A stretch of 64,000 bases of DNA from the NCBI GenBank assembly GCA_002841885.1, contig PHBE01000005.1, positions 62,001-126,000 on the forward strand. The letters are read 5' to 3'. The DNA comes from Deltaproteobacteria bacterium HGW-Deltaproteobacteria-18. Lineage in GTDB: Bacteria > Desulfobacterota > Desulfovibrionia > Desulfovibrionales > Desulfomicrobiaceae. The translations under genes and the position numbers were made by a program. The notes beneath the pieces were generated by a model. It was given only the letters and a program-made list of their open reading frames with translations, made no database searches and was not told where the DNA came from. Of this stretch, positions 19,642 through 30,068 are shown one piece after another. Positions within the stretch are counted from its first letter, which is position 1; each line of letters starts with the position of its first letter.

Positions 19642-20127
19642 ATGACCGAAAACAGATATCAGCGCACGTACCCCATTTCCTGGGACCAGCTGCACCGTGA
19701 CGCCAAGGCCCTTTCCTGGCGACTCCTGGACAAGGATTTCTTCAACGGCATCATCGCCGTGACCCGCGGAGGCCTCGTGCCCGCCGCGATCATCGCTCGC
19801 GAACTGGACATCCGCCTCGTGGATACGATCTGCGTATCCAGCTACGACTGGAAAAACCAGAAAGGCGAGGTCAAGCTCCTCAAAGGCATCGAAGGCAACG
19901 GCGAAGGCTGGCTCATCATCGACGATCTGGTCGACACCGGCCGCACGGCCAAGCTCATCCGCGAACTGCTGCCCAAGGCCCATTTCGCCTCCGTCTACGC
20001 CAAGCCCGCAGGACGCCCGCTGGTGGACACCTTCGTCACCGAGGTCAGCCAGGACACCTGGATCCTCTTTCCGTGGGACACGGAATCGCAGTTCGTGCAG
20101 CCCATCGCCGGGATGCGGCAGGGCTGA
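19642..20127 (+). CDS. gpt: Xanthine-guanine phosphoribosyltransferase
   Basis: A 161-residue enzyme that joins guanine, xanthine or hypoxanthine to PRPP to give the nucleotide. The PRPP-binding motif [20 protein letters not shown] is near residues 92-111. [18 protein letters not shown] lies near the N-terminus, and the hood region ends with WILFPWD near residue 140. E. coli Gpt is 152 residues. It sits between the permease and ATPase genes of the BMP transporter with spacings of 9 and 3 bases, so uptake and salvage are made together. Confidence 0.92.
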   Translation: MTENRYQRTYPISWDQLHRDAKALSWRLLDKDFFNGIIAVTRGGLVPAAIIARELDIRLVDTICVSSYDWKNQKGEVKLLKGIEGNGEGWLIIDDLVDTGRTAKLIRELLPKAHFASVYAKPAGRPLVDTFVTEVSQDTWILFPWDTESQFVQPIAGMRQG

Positions 20128-20130
20128 GGC

Positions 20131-21633
20131 GTGTCAGCTTCCACGGCCGCGGTCAGTCTGCGCGGCATCACCAAGGTCTTCGGCGCGGTGCGGGCCAACA
20201 ACGACATCAGCCTGGACATCCACGCGGGCCGCATAAAAGCGCTGCTTGGCGAAAACGGGGCGGGCAAGAGCACGCTTATGTCCATTCTGGCCGGACATTA
20301 CCTGCCCGACAACGGTCAGATCCTGATCGACGGCCACGAGAGCGCGCTGCGATCGACCAAGGACGCCATCAGGGCCGGGATCGGCATGGTCTACCAACAT
20401 TTCATGTTGGTGGAGGCCATGACCGTGGCCGAGAACGTTTTTCTGGGCCAGGAGCCGGGTTTTTTCCTCTCTCCCAGAGAAATGCGCGAGCAGGTCCGGG
20501 CGCTGGCGAAAAGCTTCGGCCTGGATATCGACCCGGCCGCCCGCGTGGCGGACCTGTCCATGGGAGAGAAGCAGCGGGTTGAAATCCTGAAACTCCTGCA
20601 ACGTCAAAGCCGCATCCTCATCTTCGACGAACCAACGGCGGTGCTCACGCCCCAGGAGGCGCAGCAGCTCTTCACGGCCCTGCGCAGCATGGCGGCCCAG
20701 GGCAAGGCCATCGTCTACATCTCCCACAAGCTGGGCGAGGTCATGGCCCTGGCCGACGAGATCGCCATCCTGCGCAGGGGAGAAGTGGTTGACGAGCTTT
20801 TGGCCGACGACGTGCATTCCCAGTCCGACCTGGCCCGACGCATGGTCGGCCGGGAAGTGCTGCTGGAAGTGCACCGCGAGCCCATGGAGCTGCGGCAGAA
20901 CGTGCTGCGCATGCAGGATGTCAGCACCGAGAGCTTGAAGGATGTTTCCTTAAGCCTCAGGCAGGGAGAGATCCTGGCCGTGGTTGGCGTGGCCGGCAAC
21001 GGCCAGAAGGATCTGGTCGAAGTCGTGTGCGGTTTGAAGGAGCCCCGTAAAGGCGAGGTCAACGTGCTCGGCAAGAGCTGGCAGAGCTTTTTCTCCGAAC
21101 CGGCCTGGCAAGGCGGCCTGAGCTACATCCCCGAGGACCGCATGGGCCTGGCTGTATGCAGAGGCATGGATCTGGTCGACAATTTTCTGCTGACCACACG
21201 CCAGGGCTACTCTTCTTCCGTCTGGTTGCAGCGCGACAAGGCAAAGGCGGTGGCCCAGGAACTGGTCCGTCAATTCAAGGTCTCCCCCCCCGATGTGCAT
21301 TGCCAGGCCAGACAGCTTTCGGGCGGCAATCTGCAGAAGATGGTCCTGGCGCGGGAATTTCACCGCAGGCCGCGTCTCATCGTGGCGGAACAGCCCACCC
21401 AGGGCCTTGACGTTTCGGCCATCGAAGAAGTCTGGGGCACCCTGCTCGCGGCCCGCGAAGAGGCCGGAATACTGCTCGTCACGGGGGACCTCTCCGAGGC
21501 CCTGGCTCTGGCTGATCGCGTCGCGGTCATGTATGGAGGGGCCATCGTGGACACGTTTCCTGCGGACGACGGGCATCGCGTTGACCGCATCGGACAGATG
21601 ATGGCAGGCATGAAACCCGACGCCGATGACTGA
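20131..21633 (+). CDS. BMP-type ABC transporter ATPase, two-domain
   Basis: A 500-residue cytoplasmic ATPase with two fused nucleotide-binding domains, as usual for sugar/nucleoside ABC systems. The first has Walker A GENGAGKST, signature LSMGEKQRV and Walker B ILIFDEPT. The second has a degenerate Walker A (GVAGNGQKDL), signature LSGGNLQKMVLAREF and Walker B-like LIVAEQPTQGLD. It starts with GTG 20131, three bases after the gpt stop. It completes the transporter with the two permeases and the binding protein. Confidence 0.93.
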   Translation: MSASTAAVSLRGITKVFGAVRANNDISLDIHAGRIKALLGENGAGKSTLMSILAGHYLPDNGQILIDGHESALRSTKDAIRAGIGMVYQHFMLVEAMTVAENVFLGQEPGFFLSPREMREQVRALAKSFGLDIDPAARVADLSMGEKQRVEILKLLQRQSRILIFDEPTAVLTPQEAQQLFTALRSMAAQGKAIVYISHKLGEVMALADEIAILRRGEVVDELLADDVHSQSDLARRMVGREVLLEVHREPMELRQNVLRMQDVSTESLKDVSLSLRQGEILAVVGVAGNGQKDLVEVVCGLKEPRKGEVNVLGKSWQSFFSEPAWQGGLSYIPEDRMGLAVCRGMDLVDNFLLTTRQGYSSSVWLQRDKAKAVAQELVRQFKVSPPDVHCQARQLSGGNLQKMVLAREFHRRPRLIVAEQPTQGLDVSAIEEVWGTLLAAREEAGILLVTGDLSEALALADRVAVMYGGAIVDTFPADDGHRVDRIGQMMAGMKPDADD

Positions 21634-22288
21634 AGCCATCGAGCCCCTTGGACAGCTCAAGGTGACCGCCGCAGGCAGGTCCTGGACCCTGGAACGCCCG
21701 GCGGACCTTGAGTCCCTCTGGCAATCCATGGCCGAGGACGACCCGGAAGCCGAAGAGCACATCCCGTACTGGGTGGAACTCTGGCCCGCGACCCTGGCCC
21801 TTTGCGGCTGGCTGGTCCGGCAGGAACTGACAGGGCACAGATGCCTGGATCTGGGCTGCGGCCTGGGCCTGTCCGCCCTTGTGGCTTCAAGCCTTGGGGC
21901 GCAGGTTGTCGGGATGGACTTTGAGCGCGACGCCTTGCACTTTGCATCCCGAAACGCCCGCATCAACTCCGTGCCTTCGCCACTCTGGGTGTGCATGGAC
22001 TGGAACAGACCGGGCTTTGCGCCGGCATGCTTCGACCGCATCTGGGGCGGCGACATTTTCTACGAGCAGCGGTTTTTCGAACCACTGGAGAATCTTTTAC
22101 TGCGCAGCCTGGCTCCGGGCGGCAAGGTCTGGTTCGGAGATCCCGAGCGGACCGTGTCGAGCACGGTGTGGTCCAGGTTTTCCCGCCGGGGCTGGCGGGT
22201 CAGGAACCAGGGCCAGGAAGTGGTCCCCTTTGAGCAGGCTCGCATGACGGTCAACGTGTGGGAACTTTCCCGACCATTAGTGATGTAA
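21626..22288 (+). CDS. Class I SAM-dependent methyltransferase
   Basis: A 220-residue protein. The SAM motif LDLGCGLGLSALVA is near residues 74-87, and VVGMDFERDALHFASRNA follows. The N-terminal HIPYWVELWPATLAL matches the METTL/nicotinamide N-methyltransferase-like protein-lysine methyltransferases, so the target may be a protein. The start overlaps the last codons of the ABC ATPase by 8 bases, so it is coupled to the transporter genes. No substrate can be read from sequence. Confidence 0.82.
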   Translation: MTEAIEPLGQLKVTAAGRSWTLERPADLESLWQSMAEDDPEAEEHIPYWVELWPATLALCGWLVRQELTGHRCLDLGCGLGLSALVASSLGAQVVGMDFERDALHFASRNARINSVPSPLWVCMDWNRPGFAPACFDRIWGGDIFYEQRFFEPLENLLLRSLAPGGKVWFGDPERTVSSTVWSRFSRRGWRVRNQGQEVVPFEQARMTVNVWELSRPLVM

Positions 22289-22297
22289 GGAGAAAAA

Positions 22298-22717
22298 ATG
22301 GGTCAGACTATTCGTTTTGGAGTGTCCCTGGACTCCGATCTGCTGGAAAAATTCGACTCGCTGTGCGAAGAGCGCTGCTATCAGACGCGCTCCGAGGCCA
22401 TCCGCGACCTTATCCGCGGCACCCTGGTGCAGAAGGAATGGGAGGACCTGAACAAGGAGATGGTCGGCACCCTGACCCTGGTCTATGACCACCATCATTC
22501 GGACCTCGCGCAGAAGATGACCGAAATCCAGCATTCATCCCTTGATGTCATCGTCACGTCCCTGCACATCCATCTCGACCACCACAACTGCATGGAAGTT
22601 CTCATCCTGAGAGGACCAGGCCAGGACATAAAGGCTACCGCCGAACGGCTCATCTCCACCAAGGGCGTGAAGCACGGCAAACTCAATCTGGCCACCACCG
22701 GACAGGACCTGACCTGA
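22298..22717 (+). CDS. nikR: Nickel-responsive regulator NikR
   Basis: A 139-residue ribbon-helix-helix repressor with a C-terminal ACT-like nickel-binding domain. Residues 3-40 form the DNA-binding ribbon. The square-planar nickel ligands are all present: His79, His90, His92 ([10 protein letters not shown]) and Cys98, matching E. coli H76, H87, H89 and C95. In E. coli it represses nickel uptake; here the target is not next to it. It has an AAGGAG SD. The stop overlaps the folE2 ATG by one base, so the two genes are coupled. Confidence 0.95.
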   Translation: MGQTIRFGVSLDSDLLEKFDSLCEERCYQTRSEAIRDLIRGTLVQKEWEDLNKEMVGTLTLVYDHHHSDLAQKMTEIQHSSLDVIVTSLHIHLDHHNCMEVLILRGPGQDIKATAERLISTKGVKHGKLNLATTGQDLT

Positions 22718-23520
22718 TGCGCGACGTACAGAGCGGCCCGGCGGAAGTGGCCCTGCGCATCGACCGCGTGGGAGTCAAGAACCTGTCCATTCCCCTGACG
22801 GTGCGCGACCGGGCCAAGGGACGGCTGCACACCGTGGCGCGGGTGGACCTCAGCGTGGATCTGCCTGCCGAGTTCAAGGGCACGCACATGAGCAGGTTCC
22901 TAGAAGCCCTGCGCGACATGGACAAAACCCTGGACGCGGACAGCTGCAAAAACCTGCTGCTGGATCTGCGTGACCGCCTGCAGGCCAAAAGCTCGCACCT
23001 GTGCTTTCTTTTCACCTATTTTCTGGAACAGCGCGCCCCGGTTACTGGCAGCCCTGCGCTCATGGACTATTCCTGCTTTCTGCGCGGGGTGCTGCGCGAT
23101 GGCGAGGTCAGCCTGATGCTGGGCGTGGAAGTGCCGGTCATGACCGTATGCCCCTGCTCCAAGGCGATATCCCGCGAAGGGGCCCACAGCCAGCGGGCCA
23201 TGGTCCGTATCGAGGCGCAATGCATGGGCATGCTCTGGCTTGAAGATCTCATCGCCATTGCGCAGGAATCCGGCTCTTCGCCGGTTTACGCGCTCTTGAA
23301 ACGCGAGGACGAGAAGTATGTGACCGAAGCGGCCTTCGCCGCCCCGACCTTCGTCGAGGATGTGGTGCGGGGGGCGGCCTCGCGCCTCGCCGCCCACCCC
23401 AAGGTGAAGGGTTTCAAGGTCGAGGTGGAATCCTTTGAATCCATCCACAACCACAGCGCCTATGCCTGCATCGACCAGATGGACGAGGAAACCGACGCTG
23501 GCCACGCAGGTCTTGACTGA
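22717..23520 (+). CDS. folE2: GTP cyclohydrolase FolE2 (type IB)
   Basis: A 267-residue enzyme that converts GTP to dihydroneopterin triphosphate, the first step of folate and related pterins. The family motif [25 protein letters not shown] lies near residues 135-158 (in parts: [23 protein letters not shown]). FolE2 can use several divalent metals, unlike zinc-bound FolE. No FolE is in the window. It is coupled to nikR by a one-base overlap, which links pterin synthesis to a nickel regulator. Confidence 0.95.
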   Translation: MRDVQSGPAEVALRIDRVGVKNLSIPLTVRDRAKGRLHTVARVDLSVDLPAEFKGTHMSRFLEALRDMDKTLDADSCKNLLLDLRDRLQAKSSHLCFLFTYFLEQRAPVTGSPALMDYSCFLRGVLRDGEVSLMLGVEVPVMTVCPCSKAISREGAHSQRAMVRIEAQCMGMLWLEDLIAIAQESGSSPVYALLKREDEKYVTEAAFAAPTFVEDVVRGAASRLAAHPKVKGFKVEVESFESIHNHSAYACIDQMDEETDAGHAGLD

Positions 23521-23559
23521 AGCCCTGCCCGCGTTAGATGATATGATTGGAGGTGCGTC

Positions 23560-23931
23560 ATGATGGAAAATGTTCAGGCCATGCAGGCCATCAGTTTTTC
23601 CCAGCAGGTCGCGGCCGACAACGTGGCCAACATGAACACGAACGGCTTTCGTTCCAGCCGGGTGGAGCTTGAAACCGGCCCGAATGATCAGGGAGTGCGG
23701 GTTCAGGATGTCTATGAGAATACTGCCGCCGGGCCGCTGGTGCCTGGCGGGGAGTACGTAGAGACCGATGAGGGCCTGCGCTACGAAGAGATGCTGGTCG
23801 AAGGATCGAACACCGATCTGGCCACGGAAATGGTGCAGATGATCGAAAACGAGCACGCTTTCGCCGCCAACGCGGCCGCACTGCATACCCAACTGGACAT
23901 GACCGGCGTGATCATCAACATGATGGTCTGA
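23560..23931 (+). CDS. Orphan flagellar rod/hook-like protein
   Basis: A 123-residue protein. The N-terminal part (AMQAISFSQQVAADNVANMNTNGF) matches the rod/hook N-terminal domain. The C-terminal part (VEGSNTDLATEMVQMIENEHAFAANA) matches the FlgC/FlgG-type C-terminal domain. The whole middle is short, so this is a minimal rod-like protein. No flagellar operon is in the window. It starts with ATG 23560 (ATG 23563 also possible), with TTGGAGGTG upstream, and ends in a clear terminator. Confidence 0.78.
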   Translation: MMENVQAMQAISFSQQVAADNVANMNTNGFRSSRVELETGPNDQGVRVQDVYENTAAGPLVPGGEYVETDEGLRYEEMLVEGSNTDLATEMVQMIENEHAFAANAAALHTQLDMTGVIINMMV

Positions 23932-23956
23932 TTATTTTTGGAACTCACGAGACAGC

Positions 23957-23989
23957 AAGGCCGCTTTCCGACTGGTAAGCGGCCTTTTT
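23957..23989 (+). terminator. Rho-independent terminator after the rod-like gene
   Basis: Perfect 10-bp stem AAGGCCGCTT / AAGCGGCCTT with a 10-nt loop, then TTTC. It ends the run that starts with the BMP operon. Confidence 0.85.
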
Positions 23990-24105
23990 CACGTCCATTG
24001 ATCGCCACCATCCCCAAGGCGGAATAAAATCCCGTCACCATGAAATCAGCCCCCCTAAACGGGGTACAGGTGACACCCCCCCGGCCCTCCGGAGACATTT
24101 TGCTT

Positions 24106-24981
24106 CTAATGCCTCTCGTCGGCCAGCCGGAACAGGTCATCCGGGGTGAACACGTACGGCTCACGGCAGAATTCGCAGGTGATGGTCGTGCCTTCGGCGC
24201 GCTCGGCCAGTTCGCGGATTTCTTCCACGCCAAGGGTGATAAGCGCCTGTTCGATGCGGTCGCGGGAACAGCCGCAATGGAAGGCCACATCCTGGTGACC
24301 GAGAATCTCGAAGGGAATGTCCCCGAAAATCCTGTCCAGCACCTCTTTTGGGGTCGCTCCTTCCAGAAGCATCTTGGCCAGGGGAGGCAGGTCCTTTATC
24401 CGCCGCATCAGGGCATCAAGAGCCTCCTCGTTGGCCGGAGGCAGGGACTGGATCAGAAATCCGCCGGCCACGGCGATTCCGCCATGCTCATCGGGAATGG
24501 TGGTCAGGCCCATGGCCGAAGGCGTCTGTTCCGAATCCGTCAGATAATAGGCGATATCCTCGGCGATTTCGCTCGACACCAGATTGACGACGCCTTGGTA
24601 GGGAGCCTTGAGCTGCAGGTCCCTGGTCACGGTCAAAAGGCCTGCCCGTCCCAGGGCTCCGGGGATGTCGAAGCGCCCGTCCTTGAGCGGCAGGTCCACC
24701 GCAGGGTTGCCCACGTAGCCATGCACGAGGCACATGGGATCGGCTTCGACCACGATCTTGCCCAGCGGACCGTTGCCCTCGAATTTGAGGGCTACGCGCT
24801 GCCGCCCCTTGAGGAGCGCGCCCAGGAGCACGGCCCCAGTCATGGCGCGGCCCAGGGCCACGGAAGCGGTCGGAAGGGTGGCGTGCCGGGCGCAGGCCTC
24901 GCTCACAGTGGCGGTAGTCAGACAGGCCATGGCGCGCACATTGGCTTCATCGGAAATTACTCTAACAAGCTGGTCTTTCAT
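24106..24981 (-). CDS. hslO: Redox-regulated chaperone Hsp33
   Basis: A 291-residue cytoplasmic holdase activated by oxidation. The zinc-binding switch cysteines are at the C-terminus as CGCSRDR and CEFCREP about 30 residues apart (CxC plus CxxC). The N-terminal part has the family's AVALGRAMTGAVLLGALLKG-like block (near residue 43-65) and HGYVGNP. It is 6 bases downstream of sfsA on the minus strand, so the pair is probably an operon. Confidence 0.95.
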   Translation of the reverse strand: MKDQLVRVISDEANVRAMACLTTATVSEACARHATLPTASVALGRAMTGAVLLGALLKGRQRVALKFEGNGPLGKIVVEADPMCLVHGYVGNPAVDLPLKDGRFDIPGALGRAGLLTVTRDLQLKAPYQGVVNLVSSEIAEDIAYYLTDSEQTPSAMGLTTIPDEHGGIAVAGGFLIQSLPPANEEALDALMRRIKDLPPLAKMLLEGATPKEVLDRIFGDIPFEILGHQDVAFHCGCSRDRIEQALITLGVEEIRELAERAEGTTITCEFCREPYVFTPDDLFRLADERH

Positions 24982-24987
24982 ACGTGA

Positions 24988-25710
24988 TTATCCGGATACG
25001 GTTTGATTTCTTGGAACAAGGGGCAGCCGTGGCCCCAGGGCAATGCCTTCGGGACTTGCATGTACCACATGGGGCCAGAACTCCACGCCCCGGTCCACGG
25101 CCATCCAGAAAAGCTCGGCAAAACGGGGGTCGATGAAGTCCGCCGGGCCGAAGCACCTGCCATCCGGACGTTGCACCGCCAGAAAAACACCCACACGCAC
25201 CCCGCTTTCAGCCAGGCTCATGAGTTCAAGCAGATGCTTCTGGCCGCGCGTGGTCACCGCGTCCGGAAAGCAGGCCACCCGATCCTCGACCATAGTCACG
25301 TTCTTGGCCTCGATCCAGAGCTCCCCGCGCGGCCCTGAGAGTCTGGCGTCAAGGCGCGAATCCCCGTGCACGGCTTCAGGCAGGAAGCGGTCATAGCCCG
25401 ACAGTTCGGGTACGGTCGCCGTCTCCCACATTCTTTTGAGCAGCCGGTTGGGGGTCGAGGTGTTGACCCCGACCCATTCCCCGCAGGGGCGGACCAGCTC
25501 CAGGGTGTAGGGCAATTTCCGCTTCGGGGAAGCTGCCGGGGAAAGGAACACTTCCATGCCGGGACGCAGCAAACCGAGCATGGACCCTGAGTTGTTGGTG
25601 TGCACGGTCACGGGTCTTCCATCCACGAACACGTGGACCAGAAAACGTTTTTCGCGGGCGACAAATACGGCGCTACGACTCCCGGAGGGAAATTTCAAGA
25701 GATGTTGCAT
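24988..25710 (-). CDS. sfsA: SfsA family protein
   Basis: A 240-residue protein of the SfsA family, first linked to maltose use in E. coli; it has a nuclease-like fold and DNA-binding reports. The family blocks are present: AVFVAREKRFLVHVFVDG near the start, HTNNSGSMLGLLRPG, SGYDRFLPEAVHGDSRLDARL, and WIEAKNVTM with FPDAVTTRGQKHL. The chosen ATG at 25710 aligns with the family start; an ATG at 25752 would add 14 residues without matching. The frame extends to 26274 only as a shadow of the divergent sigma-54 gene. Confidence 0.88.
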   Translation of the reverse strand: MQHLLKFPSGSRSAVFVAREKRFLVHVFVDGRPVTVHTNNSGSMLGLLRPGMEVFLSPAASPKRKLPYTLELVRPCGEWVGVNTSTPNRLLKRMWETATVPELSGYDRFLPEAVHGDSRLDARLSGPRGELWIEAKNVTMVEDRVACFPDAVTTRGQKHLLELMSLAESGVRVGVFLAVQRPDGRCFGPADFIDPRFAELFWMAVDRGVEFWPHVVHASPEGIALGPRLPLVPRNQTVSG

Positions 25711-25795
25711 TTTTGGAGTTGCTTTTCTGTCATAATCTTGACAGTTAGGCATTGTCAGAACAGAGTTCAAGCCCATTCCCGCTCCAGGAGAGGCC

Positions 25796-26803
<1,008 letters not shown>

Positions 26804-26807
26804 TATT

Positions 26808-29800
26808 GTGCCCAATTCTTGCTTACAGCACCCCGTGCGCATACGCCCCCTTGCCAGCCTGATCTGGCTCCTCGTCCCGGCCATTCTGGGCCTGATACCA
26901 TTGCACGCCGCCCATGGCGCTGTTCTGACGTGGAACAAGCTTCCAATCGGCGAAGAGCTTGTCTTCAGGTTCGACAAATCCCTGCCCGTGGCCGAACCCA
27001 GGCAGCGAGGCCTGACGCAGATTCAAATCCCCATTCCCGGGAGCTTCTGGCAAAATGAACGCACGCCGATAATCCCTGACCTCTCTTCCTCCGAGCTCAT
27101 AAAAGAGGTCCAGATCAGCCCGGAAGGCGTTTTCATTCAGACGCGCTCGGGCGACTTCATTTTGTCATCTTCCACCGATCCCAAGCGCAAGGAAATTGCC
27201 ATCGAGCTGTACCCCCCCGCGCCGTATGAGCCCGAAATCAAGCCGGGCCAACCCCAGGTACCGACCGCGCCCACACCGGGCGCCGATGAAAGCGCCACAG
27301 CCGTCAACGCCACCCCGGACCTGATCGAGGGGAGTGTTGCTCAAGACGCGGTTCCCCCGACGCAGACAACCATGAATTCATCCGCGGCATCGGGACCGGA
27401 CATTGCCTCCGGTGACAATCCGCCGGACCTCCCGGCGGAAGGCTCGTCCCTTTCGGGACTGGCCTCCGTACGCAGCAGAATTGTGCGTCCCGGACAGGAT
27501 CAGAAAACACAGGACCTCGCGCAGGAACCCGCGCAATCGGTGCTTCGCCGCCCCATCGACCGCGCCTCGACGACACCCATACACGACCGGGAATCGCCAG
27601 CAGTCCAGACGGGGGACAACGCCGTTGCTCCCGAACAGGTCACTCCCGCGTCCCAGTCTCCCGGCGTAACTGCATCCGGGCGGAATGCAACGCCGCTCTT
27701 GACGCAGATCAAGATCACGGGACCTGCCTCCACGGAGGTCAATCAGACTGATATCAAGGCCGAGGACCAGCCCGATGAGAAAGTGACGCCGTCTGAAACA
27801 GACCAGGCCACCGCCGTGCCGCCGACTCCTGACGGCCCCACAACGACGCAAAGGCCTGCCAGTGAGAACGCCGACACGGCGCAATCCTCCGCGCAGTCCC
27901 CCGGGCCATCAGCCACCATTGAGCCTGAACCCATACTGCCCAAACCCGCATCGGTGGATGCGCCGGCAAGCCAGCCCGCGAGCGCGCCAAATGCCTCCGG
28001 CGAATTCAACATGACTGGCGCGACAAGCGAAACAGCCGAACCAGGCGAATCTGCCGAATTCAACGCATCAAATGTATCCAACGCATCCGGAACCGGCCTG
28101 GAAGACAACAGCACCGCCGAGCTCGAAGAATTGTACAAAACTGCCCAGAGCGCCTTGCTCACTGGCGACCTCGAAGCGGGGCGAGCGGCGGTGACAAGCA
28201 TGATCGAGCACCCAAAAATTCCCGAACCGCTGCACGAGGAACTGCTCTATACCCTGGCCGACATCACCATGAAGGAAGGCCTTAATGATCTTGAAGGCAA
28301 TTTCGCCTCGATCCAGGAAGCCTACGAAGCCGCCAAGAACTCGAACCTGGACTCGCGCAATGTGCCCGAGGCCCTCTCCCGTCTTGGATACCTGCACCTC
28401 TTCGTGGGCAACGTGCCCGAAGCAAAAGGCTATTTCGACCTCTTGCGCAGGAAGTACCCGGACGATCGCCGGGTGGCCATGATCGACTATTACTGGGGCG
28501 AGCACTATCTGCGGCTCAAGGACTACGGCCGGGCCGCCGAACATTTCCAATACGCGATCCAAAACTTCCCCATGAGCCTGGCCGTACAGCCGAGCACGGT
28601 CGGACTGCTCAGGGCGTTCACCGGACTTGGGTATTTCGACAAGGCCCTGGAGATCGTGAACGGCATCGAAAAACGTTGGCCAGGCTATTACCTGAGCGAC
28701 CCGTCATTCCTGATGTCCGCCGGGTATGCCGCCATGCTCAGCGACAATCCGACCCGGGCCAAGGACTATTTCTGGGCCTACGCCAACCTCGTTCCCGACG
28801 CCCCGGACGTGGACGTGGCCATGGCGCGTATCGGGGACATCCTGCTCAAGGAAAACGACCTCGACGCGGCCCGTGAAATATATCACCGCACATCCGAAGC
28901 TTACCCGTCGAGGGAGGGCGGCCTCATCTCCAGGATGCGCCTGGCCGAGGAAGGGGTTCTCGACCAGCCGAGCATCGCGGACATGAATCCCGTATTCAGC
29001 CGTCCCGAATCCAATCCCGAACAGATCTACAACAGCATCCTGGAGCACCCGGACAGCCCCCTTGCTCCCGTGGCACGGCTCAAGCTGGCCATGTGGCAAC
29101 TCTGGAACAAGAAGTATGATGCGAGCCTGAAGGAGATTCTGCGTTTTCAGGCCGATTACCCGGAGCACGAACTGCTTCCCAAGGCGCGGGAAGTGGCGGA
29201 CACGGCTCTCCGGGACTGGCTCACCAACGACCTTGAGCTTGAAGATTTCGAGGGTGTCGCACTGCACTGGGGCGCTCACGAAAACCAGTATCAGGACCGC
29301 GACCTGGACCCCCGAATCCGGCTGATCGTGGCCACGGCCTTCATGCAGACCGGGCGCTCGCAGGAAGCACTGGACATGGCCAGGCCGTTCGTTTTCGGCC
29401 CCGCTCCCCGGGGAGAATTTTCCGAGCAGGGCTTGGAAGTGACCCTGGCCATGCAGGTGGAACTGCAACAGTGGCAGGACATCCTGGAGCTGTCCAAAGT
29501 GGTTGCATCCTGGAATCTTGGGCAGGAGCGGCAGCGGCAGGTGGACTACGCGACGGCCCTGGCCCATGAAAAACTGGAGCAGGCCTCCAGCGCGCAGCCG
29601 CTGTGGACCAAGCTGGCCACGGACATGGGGCTGACCGATACGCAACGGGGTTACGCCCACTACTTTCTGGGCCGGGAAGCGCTGGGCGCAGGAAATCTGG
29701 AGCAGGCCACCATCCTGGGACAGGAGGCCCTCGCACTGTTTCAAAAAGAAAAGAACGACATTCCCAAGCTCAAGGAAACACTGGAGCTCCTTATCCAGGC

Positions 29801-30059
29801 CGCCGACAAAGGGGGCCGCGCCCAGGACGCTCTGGCCTGGACCCTGGAATACGACGGCTACATCACCGAAAACGACCCAAGCTGGCCCGCGCACACCTAT
29901 CGCAAGGCCATGCTTTTCAGGAAGAACTCGGAAAATGACAAATGGCGGGAAAACTTGAACCGCCTCAAAGAGCTCTTCCCAAATTCCCTGCATGGTCGTA
30001 TGGCTGCCGCTGAACTCGAAGGAATACGTATCGAAAGGGAAGTCCAAAAATTTCGCTAG
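26808..30059 (+). CDS. Large TPR-repeat envelope protein
   Basis: A 1083-residue protein. A signal-peptide-like stretch lies near residues 10-40 (LIWLLVPAILGLIPLHAAHGA). Residues 40-135 form a beta-rich N-terminal domain. Residues about 140-440 are low in complexity, rich in Pro, Ser, Thr, Glu and Gln. Residues about 445-1075 form a long TPR array (for example VPEALSRLGYLHLFVGNVPEAKGYFDLL in parts; PDVDVAMARIGDILLKENDLDAA). It starts at GTG 26808, four bases after the sigma-54 activator, with no SD seen; an in-frame GTG at 26835 also fits. I infer a periplasmic scaffold. Not recognised beyond that. Confidence 0.8.
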   Translation: MPNSCLQHPVRIRPLASLIWLLVPAILGLIPLHAAHGAVLTWNKLPIGEELVFRFDKSLPVAEPRQRGLTQIQIPIPGSFWQNERTPIIPDLSSSELIKEVQISPEGVFIQTRSGDFILSSSTDPKRKEIAIELYPPAPYEPEIKPGQPQVPTAPTPGADESATAVNATPDLIEGSVAQDAVPPTQTTMNSSAASGPDIASGDNPPDLPAEGSSLSGLASVRSRIVRPGQDQKTQDLAQEPAQSVLRRPIDRASTTPIHDRESPAVQTGDNAVAPEQVTPASQSPGVTASGRNATPLLTQIKITGPASTEVNQTDIKAEDQPDEKVTPSETDQATAVPPTPDGPTTTQRPASENADTAQSSAQSPGPSATIEPEPILPKPASVDAPASQPASAPNASGEFNMTGATSETAEPGESAEFNASNVSNASGTGLEDNSTAELEELYKTAQSALLTGDLEAGRAAVTSMIEHPKIPEPLHEELLYTLADITMKEGLNDLEGNFASIQEAYEAAKNSNLDSRNVPEALSRLGYLHLFVGNVPEAKGYFDLLRRKYPDDRRVAMIDYYWGEHYLRLKDYGRAAEHFQYAIQNFPMSLAVQPSTVGLLRAFTGLGYFDKALEIVNGIEKRWPGYYLSDPSFLMSAGYAAMLSDNPTRAKDYFWAYANLVPDAPDVDVAMARIGDILLKENDLDAAREIYHRTSEAYPSREGGLISRMRLAEEGVLDQPSIADMNPVFSRPESNPEQIYNSILEHPDSPLAPVARLKLAMWQLWNKKYDASLKEILRFQADYPEHELLPKAREVADTALRDWLTNDLELEDFEGVALHWGAHENQYQDRDLDPRIRLIVATAFMQTGRSQEALDMARPFVFGPAPRGEFSEQGLEVTLAMQVELQQWQDILELSKVVASWNLGQERQRQVDYATALAHEKLEQASSAQPLWTKLATDMGLTDTQRGYAHYFLGREALGAGNLEQATILGQEALALFQKEKNDIPKLKETLELLIQAADKGGRAQDALAWTLEYDGYITENDPSWPAHTYRKAMLFRKNSENDKWRENLNRLKELFPNSLHGRMAAAELEGIRIEREVQKFR

Positions 30060-30068
30060 GAGGCAAAC

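Noticed and set aside
24058-24080. GGGGT...ACCCC hairpin after hslO
   Set aside because: Stem too short and no T run on either strand, so I do not call it a terminator.
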